From positions 50,092 through 114,091 of the forward strand of contig CAIXRH010000053.1 in the NCBI GenBank assembly GCA_903921785.1: DNA of 64,000 nt. Direction: 5' to 3'. Below the pieces are notes generated by a model, which made no database searches, was not told the origin of the DNA, and saw nothing but the letters and a program-made list of their open reading frames with translations. The translations under genes were made by a program, and so were the position numbers. Positions 38,499 through 48,229 of the stretch are shown piece by piece. This DNA is from an uncultured Pseudomonadota bacterium (GTDB lineage Bacteria > Myxococcota_A > UBA796 > SXON01). Numbering within the stretch: position 1 is the first letter of the stretch; every line of letters begins with the position of its first letter.

Positions 38499-39614
38499 TC
38501 ACCAGGTCGCGGGCTCGTGGTGGCGCTCACCGTCGTCGCGGGTGCTCACCCGATCGTCGTGGCGCTCGCGGCCGTCGTGCTCCTCGTGGCGCTGTTCGCC
38601 GCGGCGGTGCTGCCCGTCCTCGTAGCGGCCGAAGTCGAGCTCGGCGGTGCGGTAGGGGTCCACCTCCACGCGTTCGAACTCCACGGGGCGCCCGTCAAGC
38701 CGCATGACGCTCAAGGCCGCACACCCGACCGGAAGTTCCACGACGAAGTCGCCGTGGGGCGCCACGGTGGTGAGGAAGCGTCCGTCGACGAAGACCTGCA
38801 CGATGTCGTCATCGTGACTGTCGAGGCGTACAAAGCCGGTGCGGGGGGGCTCCACCACCAGGAACGCGCCGGTCCACGGAGAGACGTAGGCGCGGTCGGT
38901 GTCGAGGCGTCCGCCAGCGACGCGGGCGGTGGTCACGGTGACGGTGCCCACGGGCACGCCGGCGAAGGAGACCGATCCACCGGCGGGGATCACGCGCTCA
39001 GGATTCCCCTCAACCCGCGCCGTGACAGCGATCGGCAGGGGGTTGGTGACCACCACGCTCGCGAAGCGCGGCGCTTCCCCGACCACGGAGGTCTCGGCGA
39101 AGGGCCGCGCCGTCACGCAGCGCTCGGCCACCTGCACGCCGTTCGCCACCATCGTGATCTGATCCTTCCCGAGGGGCACCGTCACGATCTTGCTCGCGCC
39201 CACCCCCAGTTCGGCGACCACGCGGCCGTTGACGAACGCCGTTGCGGGGACACCGGTGTCGTTGACCACCTGCACGCGGCCCACGGTAGGGGCTTCGACC
39301 TGCACAAACCCGGTGCGACGTTCGCTGATCCGCACGCGCTGGTCGAGCAGCTCGAAGCTACGGCCATACAGCTGCACGGTCGCGCGGAGCTCGGCGTCGC
39401 CGACCGGAGCCAAAAGGGTCTCGGTGCTGTACGCGGAGAGAGTCCGGACGGCGACACCGCCCAGGGAGACCGTGATCGGCTGGGCGGTGGTGTTTTGGAC
39501 GAGGACGACGCCCATGGGGGTCGCGGGGCGGTGGTGGCGGGAGTGCGCGTCCGCCGGGCTGGTGGCCACGGCGAGGGCGAGCGAGGCGATCAGGGCGGGG
39601 AACGTGGGCTTCAT
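38499..39614 (-). CDS. Hypothetical secreted beta-repeat (PEGA-like) protein with charged His-rich tail
   Basis: Signal peptide MKPTFPALIASLALAVATSPADA; VDGRFLTTVAPHGDFVVELPVG; tail RRGEQRHEEHDGRERHDDR. Confidence 0.65.
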   Translation of the reverse strand: MKPTFPALIASLALAVATSPADAHSRHHRPATPMGVVLVQNTTAQPITVSLGGVAVRTLSAYSTETLLAPVGDAELRATVQLYGRSFELLDQRVRISERRTGFVQVEAPTVGRVQVVNDTGVPATAFVNGRVVAELGVGASKIVTVPLGKDQITMVANGVQVAERCVTARPFAETSVVGEAPRFASVVVTNPLPIAVTARVEGNPERVIPAGGSVSFAGVPVGTVTVTTARVAGGRLDTDRAYVSPWTGAFLVVEPPRTGFVRLDSHDDDIVQVFVDGRFLTTVAPHGDFVVELPVGCAALSVMRLDGRPVEFERVEVDPYRTAELDFGRYEDGQHRRGEQRHEEHDGRERHDDRVSTRDDGERHHEPATW

Positions 39615-39749
39615 CAGGACTCCTCGGGACCGTTCGGGTCCACGTTCCTGCGACGCCTCACCAATCGTCCACATTCGCCGTCGAAGAAACGACCGGGTGG
39701 CGCGTATGCGAGGAGCCCGTGACGTCCGTCGTCGTCGTTCGTCATCGCG

Positions 39750-39778
39750 TTGACGAGTCAATGGGCCCCGCGTATCGT
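39750..39778 (+). promoter_or_regulatory. Candidate sigma-70 type promoter upstream of HNH gene
   Basis: TTGACG-N17-TATCGT; ATG of HNH gene at 39955. Confidence 0.35.
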
Positions 39779-39954
39779 GGAGGAGTGAACAGGCATCACC
39801 AGCGCTTGCCGGTGGATGATCGCGTGCCTACTGTCGCGCTACTCCACGTGGCGACCCCGAGTGTCCGGGTCCTGCGAGGAAGGAATCAGGCTCCCGGAGG
39901 CGTCGCCCGCTCCGGTTGACCGTGCTTCGCCCGCGTCGCGGGTGGGGAGGCCCC

Positions 39955-40587
39955 ATGCTCAACGTCCTGCAACTCAACGCCGATTACACGCCGCTCCGAG
40001 TCATCCGCTGGGAGCGGGCGGTGGAGCTCGTCCTCGACGGCAAGGTCGTGCAGGTGGCGCAGTATCCGGGGCGGTTTGTGCGCTCGGCGACGTTGGTGTT
40101 GCCGTGGCCGTCTGTCGTCGCGCTGCGGAGATACTCCGTGGTGAGGGGGAAGGTGCGCTTTTCGTCACGCAGCGTGCAGGCGCGGGACAACTTCGCCTGC
40201 GGCTACTGTGGGGCCCGACCGGTCCTGCCGGACGGGCGGCCCGACCGCGTCCAGCTCACGATGGACCACGTCGTCCCCCGGGCGCAGGCGAAGGAGGGGA
40301 AGGTCTACCTGCCGTGGTCGCGCAAGTGGGTCAGCGTGACGTGCTGGGAGAATGCCGCCACGGCCTGCCGGGCGTGCAACTCGCGCAAGGCCGACCGCAC
40401 GCCCACCCAAGCGGGGATGCACCTGCGCATCTTTCCGCGCGTGCCGACGCAGTCGGATGCGCTCCGCATGACCCTGTCTCGGCTCCAGAGCCTCCCTGAG
40501 TCGTGGCTCGAGTGGCTGCCGACCTCCGCGGTGCGTGCCGACGAGGCGGGCGCGCTACCCGACGAGGCGACGTTCCAAAAGGCTTGA
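39955..40587 (+). CDS. HNH endonuclease
   Basis: MLNVLQLNADYTPLRVIRWERAVELVLDGK; CGYCGARPVLPDGRPDRVQLTMDHVVPRA...NAATACRACNSRKADRTP. Confidence 0.9.
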   Translation: MLNVLQLNADYTPLRVIRWERAVELVLDGKVVQVAQYPGRFVRSATLVLPWPSVVALRRYSVVRGKVRFSSRSVQARDNFACGYCGARPVLPDGRPDRVQLTMDHVVPRAQAKEGKVYLPWSRKWVSVTCWENAATACRACNSRKADRTPTQAGMHLRIFPRVPTQSDALRMTLSRLQSLPESWLEWLPTSAVRADEAGALPDEATFQKA

Positions 40588-40612
40588 CAGCTGGTCAGGC
40601 GCACAGTAGTAC
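40584..40612 (+). promoter_or_regulatory. lexA promoter candidate
   Basis: TTGACA (40584-40589)-N17-TAGTAC (40607-40612); -35 overlaps HNH stop codon. Confidence 0.5.
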
Positions 40613-40628
40613 AGGCGTACAGGAGTAC
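40609..40628. promoter_or_regulatory. Candidate non-canonical LexA operator (GTAC-N4 x3)
   Basis: GTACaggcGTACaggaGTAC, 8-bp periodic, overlapping -10 and SD of lexA. Confidence 0.5.
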
Positions 40629-40631
40629 ACC

Positions 40632-41267
40632 ATGGATCCGCTGCCGCCCCGCCAACGCGAGCTGCTCGACTTCGTCGCCGCCTACAGCGATCACAAGGGC
40701 ATTCCGCCCACCCTCCGGGAGATCGGTGAGGCGCTCGGCATCCGGTCCACCAACGGCGTCTCCGACCAGGTCAAGGCCCTCGTGAAGAAGGGCTTCCTCG
40801 AGCGGGTGGGAGACGCCCGCACGTCCCGCGGCATCCGCATCACCCACGAGGCCAAGGGTGGGTTCCGGGAGTCGGCCACCCTCGCGGTGCCGGTCATCGG
40901 TCGGGTGGCGGCGGGCTCGCCGATCCTCGCCGAGGAGAACTACGCTGGCACCATGCACATGGATGCGGCGATGATGCCGCATCAGGCACCGGTTTTTGCG
41001 CTTGTCGTGCACGGAAACTCGATGATCGAGGATGGCATCCTCGACGGGGACTACGTCTTCGTTCGCAAGCAGGGTGACTGCCGCAACGGCGACATCATCG
41101 TGGCGATGGTCGAAGGGGAGGCCACGTGCAAGCGCTTCTTCCGTGAGCGCAACCGGATCCGCCTGCAACCCGCGAATTCGGAGATGGAGCCGATCTATGT
41201 CGACTCTTCCCGGGATGTGGAGATTCTCGGGGTGGTGGTCGGGGTGTACCGGCGCATCCACGCCTAG
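40632..41267 (+). CDS. lexA: LexA repressor
   Basis: PPRQRELLDFVAAYSDHKGIPPTLREIGEALGIRSTNGVSDQVKAL; VPVIGRVAAGSPILAEEN cleavage site; GNSMIEDGILDGDYVFVRKQ; EATCKRF. Confidence 0.96.
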   Translation: MDPLPPRQRELLDFVAAYSDHKGIPPTLREIGEALGIRSTNGVSDQVKALVKKGFLERVGDARTSRGIRITHEAKGGFRESATLAVPVIGRVAAGSPILAEENYAGTMHMDAAMMPHQAPVFALVVHGNSMIEDGILDGDYVFVRKQGDCRNGDIIVAMVEGEATCKRFFRERNRIRLQPANSEMEPIYVDSSRDVEILGVVVGVYRRIHA

Positions 41268-41279
41268 TAGGCTGTGCGG

Positions 41280-42695
41280 GTGAGCCACCTCGCTACCCCC
41301 CGCCGCCGCGCCGCCCTTTGGGTGGAGATCGGCGTGAACCTCGCGCTGCTCACCCTCGCGGTCACCGTTCTGGATGTCGGGGTGTTCTCCCTGGCCACCC
41401 GCTATGTGCTTCGCGAAGCCAGCGTAGACCTCGCGGAGAGCGCGGCGGTAGTGGTCGCGGCCGAGGCCGCGGCGCAGGACCCCGCCGACTGGCCGCGCAT
41501 TGTCGAGGAGCACGCGCGTCACGGCCTGCACGGGGTCGCGATCTGGTCGGTGCGCGGGGACACCGTCGTGGGAGAGGCGGCCGAGGTGGACGCGCTGGTG
41601 AAGCGCACCGTGGCTTCGCGCGAGGTCTACAGCGAGATCGAGGGCGACGACGTGCGGGTGGTGGCGCCCGTGGGAAACGGTCGCCCGTCGGCGGTGGTGT
41701 CGCTGCGATACCCTCTCTCGCGCGTGGAGCGGCCGGCGTGGGGGGTGGTCGCGGCGCATGCCCTGTTCTCCGCCGGGGTGATCGGGCTCTTCGGATGGTT
41801 TCTCCTGCGTCGGAACGTGCTGGAGCCATTGCGGCGGATCTCCGCCGCGACCACCCGGATCGCCGGGGGCGACTTCGGGGCGCCCGTGCCGGCGGACGCG
41901 CCAGAGGAGCTCGCCCAGCTCGCCGGCGCCCTCGCGTCGATGGGGGCGGCCCTCCAGGGCTACCAGGAGCGCACGCGGGATCAGCTCGCCTCGTTGGAGT
42001 CCGCGAACCTGGAGCTTCGCCGTGCGCAGGACGCATTGGTTCGAACCGAGAAGCTCGCGAGCGTGGGGCGGTTGGCGGCGGGCCTGGCCCACGAGCTCGG
42101 GAACCCGCTCGCGGCGGTCAGGGGCTACCTGGAGCTCATCGTGGGCAACCCCAACGCCGCGGAGAACCAGGAGATCCTGGTGCGCGCGCAAGTGGATGTG
42201 GAGCGGATGCACCGCCTCCTCCGCAACCTCCTCGACTACGCCCGGGGGGATGAGTCCGAGCCGGGCGAGGTCGACGTGGAGGAGCTCATCCTCGAGGCCG
42301 CGCGTACGGTGCAGCACCAGCCGATCTTCCGGGGGGTCGAGGTGCGGGTGCGGGCCTCCACCGTCGGCGTCGTCCGCGGGGAACCGGCGAAGCTGCATCA
42401 GGTCCTGGTGAATCTGCTTCTCAACGCCGCGGAAGCGGGCGCGCGGAGCGTGGAGCTCGGGGCCGAACGGGACGGGAGCGAGGTGCGCCTCTCCGTAGCG
42501 GACGACGGCGAGGGCATCCCGCCGGAGAACCTCCACAGGTTGTTCGAGCCGTTCTTCACCACCAGGGCGCCTGGACAGGGTACGGGCCTGGGCCTCGCCA
42601 CGGCCCTCCGGGTCGTCGAGCAGCATGGCGGGCGCATCGAGGTCCAGAGCGAAGCGAGGCGGGGCACCCGTTTCGTCTGTTTCCTTCCCGGATGA
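41280..42695 (+). CDS. Sensor histidine kinase (HAMP-HisKA-HATPase)
   Basis: LASVGRLAAGLAHELGNPLAAVRGY; N-box NLLLNAAEAG; ADDGEGIPPE; GTGLGLATA; GTG at 41274 or 41280. Confidence 0.93.
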   Translation: MSHLATPRRRAALWVEIGVNLALLTLAVTVLDVGVFSLATRYVLREASVDLAESAAVVVAAEAAAQDPADWPRIVEEHARHGLHGVAIWSVRGDTVVGEAAEVDALVKRTVASREVYSEIEGDDVRVVAPVGNGRPSAVVSLRYPLSRVERPAWGVVAAHALFSAGVIGLFGWFLLRRNVLEPLRRISAATTRIAGGDFGAPVPADAPEELAQLAGALASMGAALQGYQERTRDQLASLESANLELRRAQDALVRTEKLASVGRLAAGLAHELGNPLAAVRGYLELIVGNPNAAENQEILVRAQVDVERMHRLLRNLLDYARGDESEPGEVDVEELILEAARTVQHQPIFRGVEVRVRASTVGVVRGEPAKLHQVLVNLLLNAAEAGARSVELGAERDGSEVRLSVADDGEGIPPENLHRLFEPFFTTRAPGQGTGLGLATALRVVEQHGGRIEVQSEARRGTRFVCFLPG

Positions 42696-42723
42696 GGGAA
42701 GCCGATCGAGCGTGGGTTAGGCA

Positions 42724-45714
42724 ATGGTCGTGACCCGTCATGGGTCGCAGGTCACCGTGCCCGAGTCGGTCCCCCGGATCCACCAGCTCCTTGTCCGCGC
42801 CGCGCGTCGTTACGCGTGGCTGGCGTTTGCCCGGGGCTTCGCGTTGGCCGTGGCTTCGCTTTCGCTCGGGCTCACGCTCGCCACAGTGGCGGTGAACGAG
42901 GGCGCACGCTCTGCCGCGCGGCTCGCGCTGGGGGTGGCGTCCGTCGCGGCGATCGGCCTGGTCCTCAGGCGGCTCCGGGGGCTCCGAGCGCGGATCGCCC
43001 CGCGCGGGCAGGCGGAGGTTGTCGAACAGCTTCGTCCTGAGCTCCGGGGCGGGCTGCTCACGGTCGTGGACCGCGCGGAGCGCCCGTTGGGCTCGGCGGG
43101 GCTGTTCGTCCGGCTCGCCGACGACGTCTCGCGGCGAGTCGAGGGGCTCAGGCCCACGGACATCTGGCCCGGGCGCCCGTTGTGGCTCGACTCGCGCTGG
43201 GGGGTGCTCGCGCTCGCGCTGCTCGCCCTGGCGGCGATGAAGCTCCCCCTCGGCCCGATTGATGCGTTGAAGCTGGTCTTCGGCACTCAGTCCGCCAGCG
43301 CATCGGTCACGCCGGTGGTCGCGGATGGGCCGCACGCCCTCCTCGGCGACATCACGCTTCGCTACGAATATCCGACGTACACCCGGCTGGATCCCTTGGA
43401 GGTTCCGAACACGAGCGGCGAGGTCCACGCGCCGCCCGGGACCGTCGTGCGCATCCGTGCGCGGACCGCCCAGGCGTGGGAGTCGGCGACGCTTGAGGTC
43501 AGCGGCGCCGCCCCGGTTCCGGCGGAGCTGGTCGGCGGTCGTGACGTAAGTGGCAGCTTCACCGTGGGTGAGGCCGGCACGTGGGACTTCCGCTTCGGCG
43601 AGCTCGCGTCGCCGAGCTACCGCATCGTCCCCGACCCGGACCTCGCACCCGTGGTGGCGGTCAAGGCGCCCGCAAGCTCGCGGGTGGCGGTCGATGACAC
43701 GCTCCTCTTCGCGTTCAACGCCAAGGATGACTACGGGATCACCAAGGTGGTCTTGGAGCTCACGGTCAACGGGCGGGTGAGGGAGGAGCCGCTTCGCGTG
43801 CCGCTGGACGCGCCTCGAACCCTGGCGGACGCCCCGGCTGTCACCGCGTCGTCGCTCGGGCTGCATCTCGGTGATGTGGCCCGGGTGCGGGTCGGCGCAT
43901 GGGACAACGACGAGGTGTCCGGCTCGAAGGTGGGGTGGTCCTCGGCGTTCACCGTGGAGATCGGCGGGGCCGGGGGGAGCAGCGCCGCGTCGCAGAAGCT
44001 GCGCGAGGAGCTCTTCGACGCCCTTGTCCCGCTCCTGGCCGACTTCCTGGTCGACCCCACCCCGCTCGGCGAGACGGCCGAGTCGGTCTCCGCATGGTCC
44101 GACGCCGCGGAAGAACGCTACGTGAAGTTCGACAAGGTGGCGTCGGCCGCCGAGGGCTACGACGGCCGGACCTTTGAAGCGCGCCAGATCGACCACGTCA
44201 ACAGCGCGCGGCGGGACCTGTTCGCGTTCGTCCGCGGGCTGCCCGCGGGGCTGGTGGCGGAGAAGGATGGCGAGACGCTCGCGAGGTTGCAAGGGTCGAA
44301 TGTTCGGGCGCTGGAGATGGCGGTCTGGTCACTGGACGCCCGGGCCCGCGCCGAGGCGTACCGCAAGCTCCAGCAACTGGTGGAGGAGTTGGCCCAGGAG
44401 GCCAAGGAGCTCCGGGACGAGCTGCCCAACCTCACGAGCAGCCAGGCGCTCGCCCGCCTCGATCAGCTCACGCGGCTTGAGAGTCAGGTGAAGAAGGTTG
44501 CCTCCCAGCTCGACAAGGGGAGCATCCGAGCGTTCTTGGAGTCCCGCGGCGCCGAGGTCGACGGGGCGCTGGCCGCTGCGCGTCGGGACATCGCCGCGCA
44601 GAACGACCCGGCTGCTCGAGCGGACATGAAGCGGGTGGCTGACCTGCTCGACGAGATGGCCGGCGGCGTCAAGGAAGCCCAGGAGCGCCAGCAGGGCGGT
44701 GGAGACGAGCTGAAAAAGGAGATTGAAGCCCTCAAGCAGGAGCTGTCGTCGCTCGCGGAGGATCAGTCTGCGCTCCAGAAGAAGACCGACGCGGCGCGGG
44801 ACGAGCACGGACAGAGCCTCGAGGAAGGTCTGGCCGCGTGGAAGCGAGTCGACGCCTCGACCAAGGCCGCAAAGTCGGCGATGGCCGATCCTTCGGTGGA
44901 CAAGGGTTCGGCGTACCGGCCGTACGCGGCGGCGTCCGAAGATGCGAAGCACGACGCTTCCGGTTTGGACGACAGCGCCCGCGCCCGCGACGTGCAGACC
45001 TCCCTGGAGCGGGCCGAGGACCTCGAAGGTTCGCTGTCCCGCGCCCGCGAGCGGCTCAAGCAGGCGGCGAGGACGCGGCAGGTATCGGCGGCGGACGCTG
45101 CCCAGGCCGACGCCGCGTTGTCCAAAGCGCAACGGTCGGCAGAGTCGGCGCGGCAGGAGCTGGAGGCGCTGTCGGCGGCGCAGAGCCAGGGCTCGCCCGA
45201 GCTGTCTCGCGCGCTCCAGGAGCTCTCCAAGGCACAGCAACAGCTTGGGGAGCGCGCCGACAAGACGGCGGAGCGGGCCAAGAAGGTGGCCCACTCGATG
45301 CCGTCGGACGCGTCGGAGCTGGAGGAGGCGACGGCGGAGGGCGCCGAGCAGGCGAAGCGCGCCGCGGAGGCGATGCAGGAGGGCGACGCGATGGGCGCGT
45401 CGGGCGGGCAGCAGGCTGCGGAGGACGCCTTCGAGCGCGCCCAGGAAGCGCTGGAGCAGGCGTTGGAGGATGCGAAGCAGATGCAGGCCGGCGGCGGCTC
45501 GGGGGACCAGTCGGAGGGAGACCAGCCGAACGAGCCCTCCGACCAGGGCGACCAGGGCAGCAGCGTGCGGCAGGAGGTCACCATCCCGGCGCCCGAGGAG
45601 TTTGAGACGCCGGAGGCCTACCGCAAGGCGCTCCTCGAAGGCATGCAGGGCGATATTCCCGAGGCGTATCGGGCCACGAACAAGCGCTACTATGAGGAGC
45701 TCGTCCGCCAATGA
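42724..45714 (+). CDS. DUF4175-like large membrane protein with coiled-coil C-terminus
   Basis: 996 aa; two N-terminal TMs, beta domain, long Ala/Glu/Gln/Lys coiled-coil; SVRQEVTIPAPEEFETPEAYRKALLEGMQGDIPEAYRATNKRYYEELVRQ. Confidence 0.75.
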   Translation: MVVTRHGSQVTVPESVPRIHQLLVRAARRYAWLAFARGFALAVASLSLGLTLATVAVNEGARSAARLALGVASVAAIGLVLRRLRGLRARIAPRGQAEVVEQLRPELRGGLLTVVDRAERPLGSAGLFVRLADDVSRRVEGLRPTDIWPGRPLWLDSRWGVLALALLALAAMKLPLGPIDALKLVFGTQSASASVTPVVADGPHALLGDITLRYEYPTYTRLDPLEVPNTSGEVHAPPGTVVRIRARTAQAWESATLEVSGAAPVPAELVGGRDVSGSFTVGEAGTWDFRFGELASPSYRIVPDPDLAPVVAVKAPASSRVAVDDTLLFAFNAKDDYGITKVVLELTVNGRVREEPLRVPLDAPRTLADAPAVTASSLGLHLGDVARVRVGAWDNDEVSGSKVGWSSAFTVEIGGAGGSSAASQKLREELFDALVPLLADFLVDPTPLGETAESVSAWSDAAEERYVKFDKVASAAEGYDGRTFEARQIDHVNSARRDLFAFVRGLPAGLVAEKDGETLARLQGSNVRALEMAVWSLDARARAEAYRKLQQLVEELAQEAKELRDELPNLTSSQALARLDQLTRLESQVKKVASQLDKGSIRAFLESRGAEVDGALAAARRDIAAQNDPAARADMKRVADLLDEMAGGVKEAQERQQGGGDELKKEIEALKQELSSLAEDQSALQKKTDAARDEHGQSLEEGLAAWKRVDASTKAAKSAMADPSVDKGSAYRPYAAASEDAKHDASGLDDSARARDVQTSLERAEDLEGSLSRARERLKQAARTRQVSAADAAQADAALSKAQRSAESARQELEALSAAQSQGSPELSRALQELSKAQQQLGERADKTAERAKKVAHSMPSDASELEEATAEGAEQAKRAAEAMQEGDAMGASGGQQAAEDAFERAQEALEQALEDAKQMQAGGGSGDQSEGDQPNEPSDQGDQGSSVRQEVTIPAPEEFETPEAYRKALLEGMQGDIPEAYRATNKRYYEELVRQ

Positions 45715-47234
45715 CGCTCCTCTTGCTCTCCCTGGCGCTCGCGGCCCCGGCGGACGACGTCCACACGTGCCTCGACCTGTACGACCTGGATTGTGCTCGG
45801 GCTGCGGCGACACACCTGGGCTCCTCGGCGGCCGACCTCGAGGCCAAGGCGGAGCTTGAGTTCCATCTGGGCCACTTCGCGCTGGCGCGGGATGGGATGG
45901 TGACCGCCGCGAAGGGCCTCGCCGCCGACATCGAAGTCGCGAACCAGGTGGAGCTGTACCAGAAGACCGTCGCCGCCACCGCCGACTTTGAGTCGCGCAG
46001 CCGCGGCGATGTGACCGTGCAATTCCGCCCAGGAATGGACGAGGTTCTGCTCGACGAAGCGTTCGAGACGCTCCAGGCGGCCCACGACCGGATTGGCCCG
46101 GTGCTCGGCGGCGCGCCCCCAGGTGGCGTGCGCATGGAGCTCTACCCGACGGCCCAGCGGTTCATCGATGCGTCGTCGCTTCCCGGCGCGGCCGTGCGAA
46201 CGACCGGGGTCATCGCGCTGTCCAAATGGACACGCCTCCTGGTGAGCTCGCCGCGCGCCCTCGGCCGCGGGTACGAGTGGAAGGACACCATCGCCCACGA
46301 GTACATCCACTACATCGTGGCGTGGCGAACCAAGGACCGGGCTCCGGTCTGGCTGCAGGAGGGCATCGCCCGCAGCCACGAGTCGCTCTGGCGACAGGAC
46401 GAGCCCGCCGCGCTCACCCCCGAGCAGGAGTCGCTGCTCGCCGACGCGCTCGCCGACGACAAGCTGGTGCCGCTCGCGAAGATGCACCCCTCGATGGCGT
46501 TCCTCTCCTCCGCCGAGGAGGCGTCCCTGGCGTTCGCCCAGGTCTCCACGATGATCGTGTACCTGAGGAAGTCCTCCGGACCGGAGGCGGTCTCCAAGGT
46601 GCTCGACCTGGTGCGCGGCGGCCGCGACGCGCTCCAGGCGGTCGCCGACGTCGGCGCTGGGGGCGACCCGGATGCGTTCATGGAGGGGTGGAAGCGCTAC
46701 CTGGGCACTCTCTCGCTCGTGAGCAAGAAGTTGGCTTCGAAGCAGGTGGTGCTCGACGGTGGCGGCGACGAATTCGCGGATGATCCGGTCCTCGGTGACC
46801 GCGCGGATCTCGCCCGCGCTGTCCGCCTCGGGGACATCCTCATGGACCATGCCCGGGCCGACGCTGCCCTCGTGGAGTACCAGAAGGCGGCCTTGGGGAG
46901 TGACACCCCGTCTCCGCTGCTCACTGCGCGCACGGCGGAGGCCCTGCTCAAGCTCGGCCGCCGCGACGAGGCTCGGTCGATCTTGAATGATTCGGTGCAC
47001 GATTACCCCGAAGATGCGACTACGCGGGTCGCGCTCGGCGCCCTCCTCCTCGCGGAGGGCAACCGGCAGGGCGCGTTCGCCCAGTACCGCGCCGCCATCG
47101 ACATCAACCCCTTCGACGCCCCGACCCAGGCCATCCTCGGCGACCTCTACGCCGCCCGCGGCGACACCGCGATGGCCGAGCGCCACCATCACTACGCGCG
47201 CCTGCTCCAGAGCGCCGAACCCGCAACCCGCTGA
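45711..47234 (+). CDS. Secreted gluzincin (peptidase MA-like) with C-terminal TPRs
   Basis: Signal peptide MTLLLLSLALAAPADD; HEYIHYIVAWRTKDRAPVWLQEGIA; TPR-like C-terminus. Confidence 0.8.
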   Translation: MTLLLLSLALAAPADDVHTCLDLYDLDCARAAATHLGSSAADLEAKAELEFHLGHFALARDGMVTAAKGLAADIEVANQVELYQKTVAATADFESRSRGDVTVQFRPGMDEVLLDEAFETLQAAHDRIGPVLGGAPPGGVRMELYPTAQRFIDASSLPGAAVRTTGVIALSKWTRLLVSSPRALGRGYEWKDTIAHEYIHYIVAWRTKDRAPVWLQEGIARSHESLWRQDEPAALTPEQESLLADALADDKLVPLAKMHPSMAFLSSAEEASLAFAQVSTMIVYLRKSSGPEAVSKVLDLVRGGRDALQAVADVGAGGDPDAFMEGWKRYLGTLSLVSKKLASKQVVLDGGGDEFADDPVLGDRADLARAVRLGDILMDHARADAALVEYQKAALGSDTPSPLLTARTAEALLKLGRRDEARSILNDSVHDYPEDATTRVALGALLLAEGNRQGAFAQYRAAIDINPFDAPTQAILGDLYAARGDTAMAERHHHYARLLQSAEPATR

Positions 47235-47240
47235 GCCTCC

Positions 47241-48227
47241 ATGCCTGTTGATGACTCTGCCCTGTTCGATCGCCTCGCCCGCGTGCGCGCGGACGTGCTG
47301 GCCCAGCTCGGGCGCCGCATCGTCGGGCAGTCCGACGTGATCGAGCGGATGCTCGTAGCGCTGTTCTCCAGGGGGCACTGCCTGTTCGTCGGCGTTCCCG
47401 GCCTGGCCAAGACGCTCCTGGTGTCGTCGACGGCGAAGGCCCTCGGCCTCGACAGCGGGCGCATCCAGTTCACCCCCGACCTGATGCCAGCGGACGTCAC
47501 CGGGAGCGAGGTCCTCGACGAAGATCGGGGCACCGGGCACCGGCAGCTCCGCTTCGTCCCCGGGCCGATCTTCACCAACCTGCTCCTCGCGGACGAGATC
47601 AACCGCACCCCGCCGCGCACCCAGGCGGCGCTCTTGCAGGCGATGCAGGAGGGGCACGTGACGGTGGGGCGGCAGACCTACCCGATCGGCACGCCGTTCC
47701 TGGTGTTTGCGACGCAGAACCCGATCGAGCAGGAAGGCACCTACCCCTTGCCGGAAGCGCAGCTCGACCGCTTTATGCTCAGCATCGACGTGGACTATCC
47801 CTCGGAGGCGGAGGAGGTGCAGATCGTCGAGCGCACCATCGGCGACCTCGGGCCGGAGCCCGAGCCGGTGCTCGATCGCGAGACGCTCCTCGCCCTCCAG
47901 GCGTTGGTCCGTCGGCTCCCCGCGCACGACGGCGTCACGAAGTACGCCGTGAAGCTCGCCCGAGCCACGCGCCCCGGGCCGGGCGCGCCCGACGTGGTCC
48001 GCCAGTACGTGCAGTGGGGCGCCGGCCCCCGCGCGAGCCAGTTCCTGGCCCTCGGCGCGCGGGTGCGCGCGGCGCTCGACGGTCGGCTCAGCCCGGACCT
48101 CGAGGATGTGCGTCGAATCGCCCCAAGCGTGCTGGGGCACCGGGTGATCCCCAGCTTCGCGGCGGAGGCCGAAGGGCTTCGTGCGAAGGACCTCGTGCAG
48201 CGGCTCATCGAGTCGGTCCCGGCCTGA
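47241..48227 (+). CDS. MoxR family AAA+ ATPase
   Basis: [81 protein letters not shown]. Confidence 0.95.
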   Translation: MPVDDSALFDRLARVRADVLAQLGRRIVGQSDVIERMLVALFSRGHCLFVGVPGLAKTLLVSSTAKALGLDSGRIQFTPDLMPADVTGSEVLDEDRGTGHRQLRFVPGPIFTNLLLADEINRTPPRTQAALLQAMQEGHVTVGRQTYPIGTPFLVFATQNPIEQEGTYPLPEAQLDRFMLSIDVDYPSEAEEVQIVERTIGDLGPEPEPVLDRETLLALQALVRRLPAHDGVTKYAVKLARATRPGPGAPDVVRQYVQWGAGPRASQFLALGARVRAALDGRLSPDLEDVRRIAPSVLGHRVIPSFAAEAEGLRAKDLVQRLIESVPA

Positions 48228-48229
48228 GC

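Noticed and set aside
39785-39919. Small ORF MNRHHQRLPVDDRVPTVALLHVATPSVRVLRGRNQAPGGVARSG in the HNH leader
   Set aside because: SD-like ggagga abuts the GTG with no spacing; no conservation evidence available
40609-40628. Simple microsatellite explanation for the GTAC array
   Set aside because: Spacers differ (aggc/agga) and the array sits exactly over the lexA -10 and SD, so kept as a candidate operator
40305-42626. 773-aa minus-strand ORF over lexA and the histidine kinase
   Set aside because: Antisense shadow of confident genes
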